A DNA stretch of 64,000 nt from Anaerostipes faecalis (GCF_018982945.1 NZ_JABRXE010000006.1:85848-149847), one strand, 5' to 3'. Positions 30,896-40,031 are shown, counted from the stretch's first letter. Numbers and translations are program-made. The notes: generated by a model not told the origin, from the letters alone.

Positions 30896-31339
30896 TTAAC
30901 TAAACGGCAGTTCTTCCTCTAAACCGTCCGGAATATTCATAAATCCATCGCTGGATGCTGCACTTGGCTGAGGCATACTTGGCTGTGGAGCACTTGCTGC
31001 CATATTCTGTGCTGCAGCGGCTTTGCTTTCTGCAAAATCCTGTTCTTCTATTACAACATCTGTTGTATATACTTTCATTCCGTCTTTATTAGTATAGCTG
31101 CCAGTCTGAATTCTTCCAGAAACAACAATCTTTGTACCCTGTTTCAGATACTTTTCTGCAAACTCACCTGCTCGTCCGAATGCCACGCAGTTAATAAAAT
31201 CTGCATCTGGTTCATTGTCTCTCTTAAATCTACGATTTACTGCTAGTGTATATCTGGCAACTGCCAAAGGTCTGTCTCCCTGTGTATATCTCACATCAGG
31301 ATCCCTTGTCAGTCTTCCCATTAATACTACTTTATTCAT
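30896..31339 (-). CDS. ssb: Single-stranded DNA-binding protein
   Basis: SSB of 147 residues: OB-fold domain to about 105 (MNKVVLMGRLTRDPDVRYT, FINCVAFGRAGEFAEKYLKQGTKIVVSGRIQTGSY), an Ala/Pro/Gln/Ser-rich linker, and the acidic tip GLEEELPFS that binds partner enzymes. The order rpsF-ssb-rpsR is conserved in Firmicutes. Confidence 0.97.
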   Translation of the reverse strand: MNKVVLMGRLTRDPDVRYTQGDRPLAVARYTLAVNRRFKRDNEPDADFINCVAFGRAGEFAEKYLKQGTKIVVSGRIQTGSYTNKDGMKVYTTDVVIEEQDFAESKAAAAQNMAASAPQPSMPQPSAASSDGFMNIPDGLEEELPFS

Positions 31340-31359
31340 ATTCGGATCCCTCCTGTCAA

Positions 31360-31647
31360 TTATGCATCCTGTTTAACGCATAAGAAACGTAATACAGATT
31401 CCTCAATACGAAGCTTTTCTTCCAGTTCAGCTGGAACTGTTGTTTCTCCTTCGAATTGGATGAAATAGTAGTATGCTTCTCTCATCTTCTGAATTTCGTA
31501 AGCTAACTGTTTCTTACCCCATTCATCGACGTTAGTGATCGTAGCACCTGCTGTAGTAATCATTGCCTGAGCTTTTTCAACTAAAGCTGCACGTTCTTCG
31601 TCTTCGATCTTTGCACTTAAAACTAATGCTAATTCGTATTTCATCAT
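31360..31647 (-). CDS. rpsF: Ribosomal protein S6
   Basis: Small-subunit protein, 95 residues. MMKYELALVLSAKIEDEERAALVEKAQAMI, WGKKQLAYEIQKMREAYYYFIQFEG and the LRIEESVLRFLCVK end match S6. Two Met codons begin the frame; the first sits 11 bases from GGAGG. The 100-base upstream leader has a hairpin that could be the S6-S18 control site. Confidence 0.96.
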   Translation of the reverse strand: MMKYELALVLSAKIEDEERAALVEKAQAMITTAGATITNVDEWGKKQLAYEIQKMREAYYYFIQFEGETTVPAELEEKLRIEESVLRFLCVKQDA

Positions 31648-31675
31648 TGCTTTTGCACCTCCTTTTGGTCTATTG

Positions 31676-31699
31676 GCTCTTAACTACACTGAAAAGAGC
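31676..31699 (-). promoter_or_regulatory. Hairpin in the rpsF leader
   Basis: GCTCTT (31676-31681) pairs with AAGAGC (31694-31699) just before the rpsF ribosome-binding site. S6-S18 autoregulatory leaders are known in Firmicutes at this place, but I could not confirm the CCG-containing loop, so this is tentative. Confidence 0.3.
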
Positions 31700-31747
31700 A
31701 AGGATATTTTTATATACCACGAGAAAATATGATATCATAAAATCCGC

Positions 31748-31936
31748 CTATTCGCAAGCATTTTTTATAAATCCTCTGAAATTTTTCTCTACCAGCTTTC
31801 TTGGCACCATGACCTGTCTGTCACATCCCTGACATCGAAGTCGAAAATCCATCCCAACCCGGAGTATTTCCCATTGGTTACTTCCACATGGATGCGCTTT
31901 TTTTAATTTAATAACATCTCCAACATGAAATTCCAT
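31748..31936 (-). CDS. DUF951 domain protein
   Basis: A 62-residue protein with FHVGDVIKLKKAHPCGSNQWEILRVGMDFRLRCQGCDRQVMVPR. The HPCGSN and CQGCxR motifs mark DUF951, found in nearly all Firmicutes, often near rpsF or the mechanosensitive channel gene. The three Cys may bind a metal. Function not known. It is 100 bases upstream of rpsF and may share transcription. Confidence 0.88.
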   Translation of the reverse strand: MEFHVGDVIKLKKAHPCGSNQWEILRVGMDFRLRCQGCDRQVMVPRKLVEKNFRGFIKNACE

Positions 31937-32032
31937 TCCTAAACCTCCTTTACTTTGCCTTCATCATATCAAAACAGCTTTCGTTCGTCTACGTCTCATA
32001 ATATTTTTTATCTTATAAATCTGCCGGAAGTA

Positions 32033-32063
32033 AAAAAAATCGGGAAAAATCCCGATTTTTTTT
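32033..32063. terminator. Terminator after spoVG (bidirectional)
   Basis: ATCGGGA (32039-32045) pairs with TCCCGAT (32050-32056) with loop AAAA, flanked by A and T runs on both sides. Confidence 0.85.
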
Positions 32064-32096
32064 ACTGTTGTTTTTAAGAAGAAGTCTCTTTTTAAA

Positions 32097-32384
32097 TTAT
32101 ATTTCCGGTGCTGTGGCGTCAATATCCCCAAGTTTCATTGCTTCATACTGTTCTAAGATCAGTGTCTGAATCATATTTCTTGTATCGGAATTAATCGGAT
32201 GAGCAATATCACGATATTCCCCATCTGCAGCCTTACGACTTGGCATTGCGATAAATAATCCTTTCTCACCTTCGATAACCTTAATATCATGAACAACAAA
32301 TTCATTATCAATGGTAATGGACACTACAGCCTTCATCTTACCTTCTTTGGCTACTTTTCTAATACGTACATCTGTAATTTGCAT
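32097..32384 (-). CDS. spoVG: SpoVG septation regulator family protein
   Basis: A 95-residue nucleic-acid-binding protein. [51 protein letters not shown] and [16 protein letters not shown] are the family signature. In Bacillus it acts in cell division and sporulation, and in other species it binds DNA and RNA. Single gene with a sigma-A promoter about 105 bases upstream; a sigma-H promoter was looked for and no good match with the right spacing was found. Confidence 0.95.
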   Translation of the reverse strand: MQITDVRIRKVAKEGKMKAVVSITIDNEFVVHDIKVIEGEKGLFIAMPSRKAADGEYRDIAHPINSDTRNMIQTLILEQYEAMKLGDIDATAPEI

Positions 32385-32486
32385 GTTGTCTTCCTCCTAG
32401 TTTCATATAAAATATAGCTGAAATTCGCTCTCCGGACCATCATTTATGACTTCTTCCTTGACAATGGTCGCTAAATGCTAATTATC

Positions 32487-32515
32487 ATTATATCATTTTC
32501 ATGGGTAGATGTGAA
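32487..32515 (-). promoter_or_regulatory. Candidate spoVG promoter
   Basis: On the minus strand TTCACA (32510-32515) and TATAAT (32487-32492) are 17 bases apart. This is in the 313-base gap 32385-32697, which otherwise holds AT-rich sequence and the murC promoter. Confidence 0.5.
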
Positions 32516-32615
32516 CAAATTATTAGAATTATTTTCTTTTTTATTATTAATTTTTACTATATTTTTTAAATATTCTTATTTTAAAAATACTCATGTCATA
32601 TTCTATCTGCTGCTC

Positions 32616-32644
32616 TTGCAAGATTACATAACCTGCCTTATAAT
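32616..32644 (+). promoter_or_regulatory. murC promoter
   Basis: TTGCAA (32616-32621), 17 bases, TATAAT (32639-32644). The murC ATG is at 32698 with GAAAGGA upstream. Confidence 0.7.
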
Positions 32645-32697
32645 AAGGAAAACAAAAAAACTTTTTTTATTATATTTTTAGAAAGGACCCATTAAAC

Positions 32698-34083
32698 ATG
32701 TATCAAATAGATTTTAATCAACCAATTCATATTCATTTTATGGGAATCGGAGGCATCAGTATGAGTGGACTTGCAGAAATTCTTCTCAAAGAAGGATTTA
32801 CCATTTCCGGATCCGATATTCACTCTTCACCTATTACCGATCGTCTGGAAGCAAAAGGTGCTAAGATTTTCTTTCAGCAGACTGCTGATAATATTACTTC
32901 CGATATTGATCTGGTTGTATATACTGCTGCCATAAATTTTGAAACCAACGAAGAATACAAAGCTGCAATTTCCAAAGGAATACCTGTTATGAAACGTGCA
33001 ACACTGCTAGGACAGCTGATGCATAATTATCAAAATGCTATTGCAGTTTCCGGAACTCACGGAAAAACAACCACTACATCTATGCTTTCCCACATCCTGC
33101 TGGCAGGTGATACAGATCCAACAATTAGTGTAGGAGGAATACTTGATGCAATTGGAGGTAATATCCGTGTAGGACATTCCGATATGTTTATCACAGAAGC
33201 CTGTGAATATACAAACAGCTTTTTAGAATTCTTTCCAAAAATCAGTATTATACTTAATATAGAAGAAGATCATATGGATTTCTTCAAAGACATTGACGAT
33301 ATACGTCATTCTTTCCGTGAGTTTGCTCATAAGCTGCCTGATTACGGATATCTGGTACTAAACGGACAGATTGACAACATTCCTTACATTGTAGAAGGTC
33401 TTTCTGCAGAATATGCAACTTTCGGAATTGATAATGACACTGACACATTTACTGCCAAAAATATCACCTATGATGCTTTCGGACATGCCGGCTTTGACTA
33501 TTATAAAAAAGGCCAGTATATCGATCACATCCAGTTAAATGTAAACGGAGAACACAATGTACGAAATGCTCTTGCTGCCATCGCTGTTGCAGACCGTCTG
33601 AATCTCTCCATGGATGCTGTTAAAAAAGGTCTCCTGAGCTTCTCCGGTGCCAAACGTCGTTTTGAACTGAAAGGTACCTGCAATGATTTTACCATCGTAG
33701 ATGATTATGCACATCACCCAACAGAAATCAAGGCAACACTTAATGCTTGTAAAAATTATCCTCACGAAGAACTATGGTGTATTTTCCAGCCGCATACTTA
33801 TACCAGGACCCATGCATTTCTGGACGAGTTTGCCGAGGCACTCAGCTTAAGCGATCATGTTATCATCACTGATATATATGCAGCCCGGGAAAAAGACACA
33901 GGTCTTGTAAGTTCTAAAGACATTGTTGATAAAATGGCTGCATATGATGTTGATGTTCACTATATAAAAGACTTTGAAGATATTGAAAAATTTATTTTAA
34001 AAAATTGTAAAAAAAATGATCTGTTGATAACTATGGGGGCCGGAAACGTCGATTCTATCGGGGATTCTCTCATCAATAAATAG
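32698..34083 (+). CDS. murC: UDP-N-acetylmuramate-L-alanine ligase
   Basis: Cytosolic ligase that adds L-Ala to UDP-MurNAc, the first step of the peptidoglycan stem. The 461 residues have the NAD-fold start IHFMGIGGISMSGLAEIL (about 12-29), the ATP motif VSGTHGKTTTTSMLSHIL (about 117-134), the EACEYTNSFLEF segment, and IVDDYAHHPTEIKAT near residue 338. The gene is on the plus strand just before the DnaA-box cluster. Confidence 0.97.
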   Translation: MYQIDFNQPIHIHFMGIGGISMSGLAEILLKEGFTISGSDIHSSPITDRLEAKGAKIFFQQTADNITSDIDLVVYTAAINFETNEEYKAAISKGIPVMKRATLLGQLMHNYQNAIAVSGTHGKTTTTSMLSHILLAGDTDPTISVGGILDAIGGNIRVGHSDMFITEACEYTNSFLEFFPKISIILNIEEDHMDFFKDIDDIRHSFREFAHKLPDYGYLVLNGQIDNIPYIVEGLSAEYATFGIDNDTDTFTAKNITYDAFGHAGFDYYKKGQYIDHIQLNVNGEHNVRNALAAIAVADRLNLSMDAVKKGLLSFSGAKRRFELKGTCNDFTIVDDYAHHPTEIKATLNACKNYPHEELWCIFQPHTYTRTHAFLDEFAEALSLSDHVIITDIYAAREKDTGLVSSKDIVDKMAAYDVDVHYIKDFEDIEKFILKNCKKNDLLITMGAGNVDSIGDSLINK

Positions 34084-34260
34084 TTATCCACATTATCCAC
34101 AGGATTATACACATTTGTGTGAAAATAATTCTGTGGATTTCTTTTTTTGTTTTCCACATTAATAAAATCGATGTAAATGGCTTACTTCCGTGTTTTGTAT
34201 TTTATTATCCACATTATCCACATTATCCACAGGTTTTTCCACAAAATTAATGTGGATTCT
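34084..34260 (+). promoter_or_regulatory. DnaA-box cluster upstream of helicase-loading genes
   Basis: Five perfect TTATCCACA boxes lie on the plus strand: 34084-34092 and 34093-34101 in tandem, then 34205-34213, 34214-34222 and 34223-34231 in tandem, all touching. A sixth, TTATACACA, is at 34105-34113. One-mismatch boxes TTTTCCACA are at 34150-34158 and 34235-34243, and two weaker reverse ones begin at 34132 and 34251. The block fills the 248-base gap (34084-34331) between murC and the dnaD-like gene. Confidence 0.85.
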
Positions 34261-34331
34261 CGTCCTATTTACTTTTTTTTCGTTCTGAGTTATAGTCAGT
34301 TTATATCAGAAAATTAAAGGGGAACAATGCG

Positions 34332-35390
34332 ATGAATTACATAAAAGTCACAACTACATATCCGACGGGAGGAACACTTCTTCCAAATGCTTTTGTTGAT
34401 AACTATATGATTCGTGCCAACGGAGAGTATATCAAAGTATACATTTATCTGCTTCGTATGGTTTCTGATGGAGCCAATTTCAGCATTCCTTGTCTGGCTG
34501 ATGTTTTGGAACTGACAGAACGCGATGTGACCCGTGCATTAAAATACTGGGAGAAAGAATCTCTTCTTCGTATGGAACTTGAGCAGGGTGAAATCAGTTA
34601 TATTGAACTTCTTCCTGTATCAGGCAAAACAAAACTCCCTGCCGACTCACAGGCTGCTTCTCCTAAAAAAGAATCTGCCTCAAGTTTGGAATCACAGGGA
34701 ACTGCCGCTATTCCTGCCATGAAGACTCTATCTCCTGCAGAATTAAAAAGAAAAAGTGAAGATGAACGCTTTTCTTACCTTTTATATGTTAGCGAAATGT
34801 TTTTAGGAAAACCTCTTACCTGTAATGATATGAATACACTATTATATTTATATGAAGATTTATCCATGTCATGTGAATTAATTGAATATCTTGTTGAACA
34901 CTGTGTTTCTAACGGAAAGAAAAGCTTCCGGTATATGCAGTCTGTTGCAATTAACTGGTATGAAGAGAATATTACTACAGTTGATGAAGCAAAAGCTCAC
35001 AGCAAGAATTTTAAAAAAGAATATTATTCTATCATGCGGGCTTTCGGACTGAACCAGAATCCTGCTCCTATCCAGGAACAGTATATGAAACGATGGTTGG
35101 AAACAGAAGGCTTTGATTTGTCTCTGATTCTCGAAGCCTGCAATCGGACTATCAATGCCATTAATAAACCAAGTTTTCCATATGCGGATACTATTTTAAA
35201 ACATTGGAAAGATAATAATATAACAAGTCTGGAACAGGCAAAAAACTTTTATCAACATCAGAAAACACCTAAAACTTTTGTAAGTAACAATCAGCCGGTA
35301 CATAATTTTCAACAGAGAGATTATGATTTTAATGCATTAGAAGAACAGCTTCTCCAAAAGCAATTTTCAGATGAAGTCAGGGAGAGATAA
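34332..35390 (+). CDS. DnaD-domain replication initiation protein
   Basis: A 352-residue protein. The N-terminal part (about 1-95) is a winged helix of the DnaD type (DNYMIRANGEYIKVYIYLLRM). The C-terminal half holds two DnaD-like helical domains, the first with a LLYLYEDLSMSCELIEYLVEHCVSNGKKSFRYMQSVAINWYEENI core (about 175-220), the second near 245-305 (SLILEACNRTINAINKPSFPYADTILKHWKDNNI). It is next to a DnaC-like loader, as often in Firmicutes, and should help to load the DnaB helicase at origins. The upstream DnaA boxes suggest DnaA control. Confidence 0.9.
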   Translation: MNYIKVTTTYPTGGTLLPNAFVDNYMIRANGEYIKVYIYLLRMVSDGANFSIPCLADVLELTERDVTRALKYWEKESLLRMELEQGEISYIELLPVSGKTKLPADSQAASPKKESASSLESQGTAAIPAMKTLSPAELKRKSEDERFSYLLYVSEMFLGKPLTCNDMNTLLYLYEDLSMSCELIEYLVEHCVSNGKKSFRYMQSVAINWYEENITTVDEAKAHSKNFKKEYYSIMRAFGLNQNPAPIQEQYMKRWLETEGFDLSLILEACNRTINAINKPSFPYADTILKHWKDNNITSLEQAKNFYQHQKTPKTFVSNNQPVHNFQQRDYDFNALEEQLLQKQFSDEVRER

Positions 35391-35393
35391 TAC

Positions 35394-36380
35394 ATGCCAC
35401 TATCCAAAAATGAATATCAGGAAATCAACCGGCTCTATGAAGATCGCCGCCTTTCCAATTTTCATATTCATGAACAACGAAAAAAAGAAATATATAACAA
35501 GATTCCAAGAGTCCGTGAACTGGAACAGGAAATTGCCCATAACTCTATTTCTCTAGGTAAAAAATTGATTATTACGGATCAGCCATCTGTTCGTGAAGAA
35601 TACAAAAACAGAAATGCTATCCTTTTAGCCGAGAAACAGAAACTTCTTTCAGAGAATGGGTATCCTGCAGATTACCTTGAACCAGTTTACCATTGTAAAC
35701 ATTGTAAAGATACCGGTTATATCGGACAGGAACGCTGTCACTGTTTTCAGCAGGCTCTGATTCAGTTACTATATTCAAATTCCAACATGGAGAAAATCCT
35801 TGAAAGAGAAAATTTCAATACTTTTCGTGAGGATTATTATTCTGATCAGATGACACCAAAAGGACTTCCAAGCCCAAGAGCGAATATTCGAAAAGTCCTG
35901 CAGCACTGCCATAGATTTATTTCACGATTTCCTAATCATGAAAATATCCTGTTTCAGGGCTCAACAGGTGTCGGAAAAACCTTTCTGAGTCACTGTATTG
36001 CTAAAGAGATTATGGACAAAGGATATACCTGTATGTACATTACTTCTTTCGGGCTTTTTGATTTTCTGGCCGGGCAGACATTTCAAAAGGGCAGCAATCA
36101 AAGCACAAAATTATCCCTTGATTTGATCTTTCAATGTGACCTTCTGATCATCGATGACCTGGGTACTGAAATGATCAACAAGTTTGTTGTTTCGCAGTTA
36201 TTTCAATGTTTAAATGAACGACTGATTCAAGAGAAATCAACTATTATTTCTACCAATCTTTCACTGGAAGAATTTCGTAATGCCTACTCTGAACGTATTT
36301 TTTCAAGAATAATCGAACATTATTCCTGGCACAAAATATATGGAGATGACATTCGTTTTCGGAAATCAAACTTGACGTAA
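35394..36380 (+). CDS. DnaC/DnaI-like helicase loader ATPase
   Basis: AAA+ ATPase of 328 residues that likely loads DnaB. The N-terminal 170 residues include a helical segment and a zinc site (CKHCKDTGYIGQERCHC). Walker A is FQGSTGVGKTFLSHCIA (about residues 185-201) and Walker B LLIIDDLGTE (about 250-259), with the NLSLEEFRNAYSERIFSRI sensor/Arg finger region. It begins 4 bases after the DnaD-like gene, so they form an operon. Confidence 0.92.
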   Translation: MPLSKNEYQEINRLYEDRRLSNFHIHEQRKKEIYNKIPRVRELEQEIAHNSISLGKKLIITDQPSVREEYKNRNAILLAEKQKLLSENGYPADYLEPVYHCKHCKDTGYIGQERCHCFQQALIQLLYSNSNMEKILERENFNTFREDYYSDQMTPKGLPSPRANIRKVLQHCHRFISRFPNHENILFQGSTGVGKTFLSHCIAKEIMDKGYTCMYITSFGLFDFLAGQTFQKGSNQSTKLSLDLIFQCDLLIIDDLGTEMINKFVVSQLFQCLNERLIQEKSTIISTNLSLEEFRNAYSERIFSRIIEHYSWHKIYGDDIRFRKSNLT

Positions 36381-36435
36381 CCCGTCTGTAATGATATAAA
36401 CAATTTATAGAACTATTATACGAAGGAGATTTATC

Positions 36436-37599
36436 ATGAGAAGATCTGATCGCAACTTTACTAAGATTCCTGATGGAAAATTAGGAATTATTGCTCTTGA
36501 AGGATGTGAAGCCCTTGGAAAAGCAATAGACAACTACATCATCAAATGGCGTACAGAAACAAACGATACTTTTAAAGATTCTGTTGCCTGTGATGGTTAT
36601 TTAAGAGACACCTACCTTCTGGAAACATCATGTCCAAGATTTGGATCCGGGGAAGCTAAAGGACTGATTCACGAATCTGTTCGAGGCATGGATCTCTACA
36701 TTATTGTAGACGTATTAAATTACAGTATCACATATTCATTAAGCGGACATACAAACCATATGTCTCCAGATGATCATTATTCTGATTTAAAACGTATTAT
36801 CAGTGCTGCTGCTGCAAAAGCTAAAAGTGTCAATGTTATTATGCCTTTCTTATATGAAGGTCGTCAGCACAAAAGAAGTACCAGAGAATCTCTCGACTGT
36901 GCATATATGCTTCAGGAACTGGTTGCTTTAGGAGTTGATAATATCATTACATTTGACGCTCATGATCCACGTGTACAGAATGCAATTCCTATTTCAGGCT
37001 TTGATAATGTAAAACCAACTTACCAGTTTGTAAAATCTCTGGCAGAGCAATGTGATGATGTATGCTTCGATAAAGATCAGCTGATGATTATCAGCCCTGA
37101 TGAGGGAGCTATGCAGAGAGCAATTTATCTGGCAAACGTTATCGGTGTTGATGTAGGGATGTTCTACAAACGCCGTGACTATTCAACAATTGTAAATGGA
37201 CGTAATCCTATTGTAGCGCATGAATTTTTAGGTGATTCTTTAGACGGAAAAGATGCTGTCGTTATTGACGACATGATTTCTTCTGGAGAAAGCATGATTG
37301 ATGTAGCCAAAGAACTGAAACGCAGACATGCAAGACGTGTTTTCTGTTTATCAACTTTTGGTCTCTTTACAAATGGACTTTCTGTTTTTGATCAGGCAAT
37401 TGAAGACGGTATTATCGAAAAAGTTATTACAACAAACTTAACTTATCAGACCCCTGAATTATTAAGCAGAGACTGGTATGCATCTGCTGATGTAAGCAAG
37501 TATGTTGCTCTTTTAATTGATACATTAAATCATGGAGCATCTATTAGTGGTCTTCTTGATCCAACAGAACGTATCAAAGAATATTTATTTAAACATTAA
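36436..37599 (+). CDS. prs: Ribose-phosphate pyrophosphokinase
   Basis: Makes PRPP from ribose 5-phosphate and ATP for purine, pyrimidine, His and Trp synthesis. The 387 residues are longer than the classical 310-320. The PRPP-binding loop is AVVIDDMISSGESMID (about 274-289), and NVIMPFLYEGRQHKRSTRESLDCAYMLQEL (about 138-167) is the ATP/flexible-loop region. The extra length lies at the N-terminus (about 60 residues with DSVACDGYLRD) and inserts, a form I know in Lachnospiraceae-type genomes. It has its own ribosome-binding site GAAGGAG and a strong terminator. Confidence 0.93.
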   Translation: MRRSDRNFTKIPDGKLGIIALEGCEALGKAIDNYIIKWRTETNDTFKDSVACDGYLRDTYLLETSCPRFGSGEAKGLIHESVRGMDLYIIVDVLNYSITYSLSGHTNHMSPDDHYSDLKRIISAAAAKAKSVNVIMPFLYEGRQHKRSTRESLDCAYMLQELVALGVDNIITFDAHDPRVQNAIPISGFDNVKPTYQFVKSLAEQCDDVCFDKDQLMIISPDEGAMQRAIYLANVIGVDVGMFYKRRDYSTIVNGRNPIVAHEFLGDSLDGKDAVVIDDMISSGESMIDVAKELKRRHARRVFCLSTFGLFTNGLSVFDQAIEDGIIEKVITTNLTYQTPELLSRDWYASADVSKYVALLIDTLNHGASISGLLDPTERIKEYLFKH

Positions 37600-37606
37600 T
37601 TATATT

Positions 37607-37647
37607 TTGTCCGCTTGATTCTTTTAATAATAGAATCAAGCGGACAA
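37607..37647 (+). terminator. Terminator of prs
   Basis: Perfect 16-bp stem 37607-37622 with 37632-37647 (TTGTCCGCTTGATTCT arm), then GTTTTTTCT. Confidence 0.9.
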
Positions 37648-37664
37648 GTTTTTTCTAATGAAAT

Positions 37665-37699
37665 AAAAAACAGACTCATTTTAATGAGCCTGTTTTTTT
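37665..37699 (-). terminator. Terminator of the penicillin-binding protein gene
   Basis: AAAAAACAG-A-CTCATT pairs with AATGAG-C-CTGTTTTTT with one mismatch. It lies 13 bases past the stop of the minus-strand gene. Confidence 0.8.
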
Positions 37700-37711
37700 A
37701 TATTACAGTCT

Positions 37712-39907
37712 TTATTCCTGCTGCTCCGTTGACTGAGCAGCTGTTGTTGATGCCGCTGTGGAAGCAGCTGTTGTTGGCGCTTCTGTTGACTGTTCCTGAG
37801 TTGCCTGCGTAGTTGTTTCACTTCTGGCCGTGGAAGCAGCTGTTGTTCCATTTGTTTTAGCTGTTGATGCCGGCTGTTCATCCACAGAATTATATCCTTC
37901 CAGACGTTTCTCTGTTGAGAACTCAGAATGAATAGCATTCATAAAATTACTCCAGATAGATTTTGGATAAGAACCTCCACTTAAAGCTGGCATAATCTTA
38001 TTATCATCACGACCTACCCAAATAGCAGTCGTATAATATGGTGTGTAACCACAAAACCATCCATCACGATTGCTTGTTGTTGTACCTGTTTTACCTGCAG
38101 TATCAACATTTGGCACTTTAGCACCTACACCAGTACCTGATTTTACAACACTCTGCAATACATCTGTCATATAACTTGCAGCTGTACTTGAATATACCGT
38201 CTTTTTCTTTCCAGATGAAGACATAACTTCTTCTCCGTCAGACGTAGTAATTTTAGTAATACATGTTGGCTCACGATATACTCCATCATTTTGTAATGTT
38301 GCATAACCTGCAGCCATTTCTTCAGAAGTCGTTCCTTTTGTAAAACCACCAATACAAGTTGTATAGTATTTATAATCTTCCTCTGTCAGATATTTAAAAT
38401 TCATTTTTTCCAGATAACGCAATGCTGTTTTTGGTCCAATCTGTTCATACAATCTCATGGAAACTACGTTACTTGATTTCTGAACAGCTCTTCTTAATGT
38501 AATCTGTCCAGAATAAGAACCTCCTGAGTTTCTGACTCTGTGCTCGTCTGTAGTCTTCATCGGATTATCATTAACAATGGATCCCGGTGTCCATCCTCTT
38601 TCCAGTGCCGGTGCAAATACAAGCAGCGGTTTAATGGAACTTCCTGGCTGTCTTGGACTCTGGTATGCTCTGTTCAAAGTATATCCGATATTTTTCTGGT
38701 GTCTTCCACCAACAATAGCCACAACTTTACCTGTATCATTATCAATACATGTTCCTGAAGCCTGAGCTTTATAGATTCCATTTTTATCTTTTTCTGTATA
38801 TCCGCTTAAAGCATTGTCCACGCTTTTTTGAAGCTGATCTTGCACATCCGGATCAATAGAAGTATAAATATGGTAACCTGCGCTATAAAGTGTACGCTTA
38901 CATTCAGCATACATCTTTTCATAATCATCCTGGTACTTATCCTTTTCAGAATCTGAATCAAAAGTACTTTTAAACTCAAACCCTTTTTGTTTCATAATCT
39001 CTTTGGTTGCACAATGAATGACATATGTTTCAATATAATTCTTTTTCTCGGTTTTTTTGGCTTGTTTTATAACAACTTCTTCTGCCATGGCCTCATCATA
39101 CTGATCCTTTCGGATGAGCTTCTGTCCATACATATCTTTCAGAATCTTATTTCGTCTGGTCATGGTCTTTTCTTTATGGAGCAAAGGATCATACATAGTT
39201 GGTGCATTAGGAATCGCACACAGGAATGCAGCCTCAGACATAGTCAGATCTTTGGCATCTTTATTAAAATATCCTTTACTTGCTGCCTGAATTCCATAAT
39301 ACCCATTGGCAAAATATACGTTGTTAAGATAAAACTCTATAATCTGATCTTTCGTATATTTTTTTTCCAATTCCACTGCCACAAACATTTCTTTAACTTT
39401 TCGCTGCCAGGAAATCTCACGATTTAGAAATACTGTTCTGGCAAGCTGCTGAGTAATGGTACTTCCTCCCTGAGTTACAGTTCCTTTCTTTGCAACGAAT
39501 GATACTGCAGCTCTTAAAATACCCTTATAATCTACTCCGTTATGCTTATAAAAATTTCTGTCCTCAACTGAAATCATAGAAGCAACTGCATATACCGGAA
39601 GATCTTTATACTTCAGATAATATGCATCCTTCTCTCCCCGAAATTTTGTTAACTGTTTTCCATTGGTATCGTAAACAATACTTGTCTGCGAAGCCTTGAA
39701 AGTTTCTTCGGTGGCATCTGCAACAAGTTGTTTAGCTTCACTACGAAGCTTTAAAACTTTCATTCCAAAAGTAAACCAGCCTATTACTACTAAAAACAAA
39801 AAGACAATAGAAATTTTCAAAAGAATTTTTCTTTTTTTCTTCTTCTTTTTAACTTTTTTCTCTTTGCCGGGAATAACCTTTTTTGTTTCCTTTGTTTCTT
39901 CAGCCAT
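37712..39907 (-). CDS. Class A penicillin-binding protein (PBP1A type)
   Basis: Bifunctional peptidoglycan synthase. From the ATG at 39905-39907 (AAAGGTGAAAGGAAT upstream) it has 731 residues; a start at 39958 would add 17 unlikely residues. Layout: Lys-rich cytosolic tail (KKVKKKKKKRK), one span, GT51 domain with EDRNFYKHNGVD and QGGSTITQQLARTVFL, then transpeptidase with the active Ser in RQPGSSIKPL, SSN in QKSSNVVSM and KTG in AGKTGTTTSNRDGW. The last 50 residues are a Thr/Ser/Ala/Glu-rich tail. Single gene. Confidence 0.95.
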   Translation of the reverse strand: MAEETKETKKVIPGKEKKVKKKKKKRKILLKISIVFLFLVVIGWFTFGMKVLKLRSEAKQLVADATEETFKASQTSIVYDTNGKQLTKFRGEKDAYYLKYKDLPVYAVASMISVEDRNFYKHNGVDYKGILRAAVSFVAKKGTVTQGGSTITQQLARTVFLNREISWQRKVKEMFVAVELEKKYTKDQIIEFYLNNVYFANGYYGIQAASKGYFNKDAKDLTMSEAAFLCAIPNAPTMYDPLLHKEKTMTRRNKILKDMYGQKLIRKDQYDEAMAEEVVIKQAKKTEKKNYIETYVIHCATKEIMKQKGFEFKSTFDSDSEKDKYQDDYEKMYAECKRTLYSAGYHIYTSIDPDVQDQLQKSVDNALSGYTEKDKNGIYKAQASGTCIDNDTGKVVAIVGGRHQKNIGYTLNRAYQSPRQPGSSIKPLLVFAPALERGWTPGSIVNDNPMKTTDEHRVRNSGGSYSGQITLRRAVQKSSNVVSMRLYEQIGPKTALRYLEKMNFKYLTEEDYKYYTTCIGGFTKGTTSEEMAAGYATLQNDGVYREPTCITKITTSDGEEVMSSSGKKKTVYSSTAASYMTDVLQSVVKSGTGVGAKVPNVDTAGKTGTTTSNRDGWFCGYTPYYTTAIWVGRDDNKIMPALSGGSYPKSIWSNFMNAIHSEFSTEKRLEGYNSVDEQPASTAKTNGTTAASTARSETTTQATQEQSTEAPTTAASTAASTTAAQSTEQQE

Positions 39908-40031
39908 ATTCCTTTCACCTTTCGTTTGCTTTTCTTTACATATCTCAAATGCAATCATAAAAATTACACTTTGTGCCTATTATATCATAAAATATAAGCT
40001 TGCCCAAATTTTTACTTCGACATAGTTCGTT

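Noticed and set aside
32385-32480. Sigma-H promoter for spoVG
   Set aside because: An AAGGAAGAA-like -35 and a GAAT -10 exist, but about 21 bases apart instead of the usual 12-13.
32475-32681. 68-residue open frame upstream of murC
   Set aside because: Very AT-rich sequence, Leu/Ile/Phe-only composition, no ribosome-binding site, and it covers the murC promoter.
34084-34331. DnaA-box cluster as oriC itself
   Set aside because: No dnaA or dnaN nearby, and most genes as well as the rRNA/tRNA unit on both sides are on the minus strand, which does not fit a bidirectional origin here. GC skew would decide.
37681-37938. 85-residue Gln-rich frame over the end of the PBP1A gene
   Set aside because: Shifted-frame reading of the Thr/Ser/Ala-rich tail of the penicillin-binding protein.
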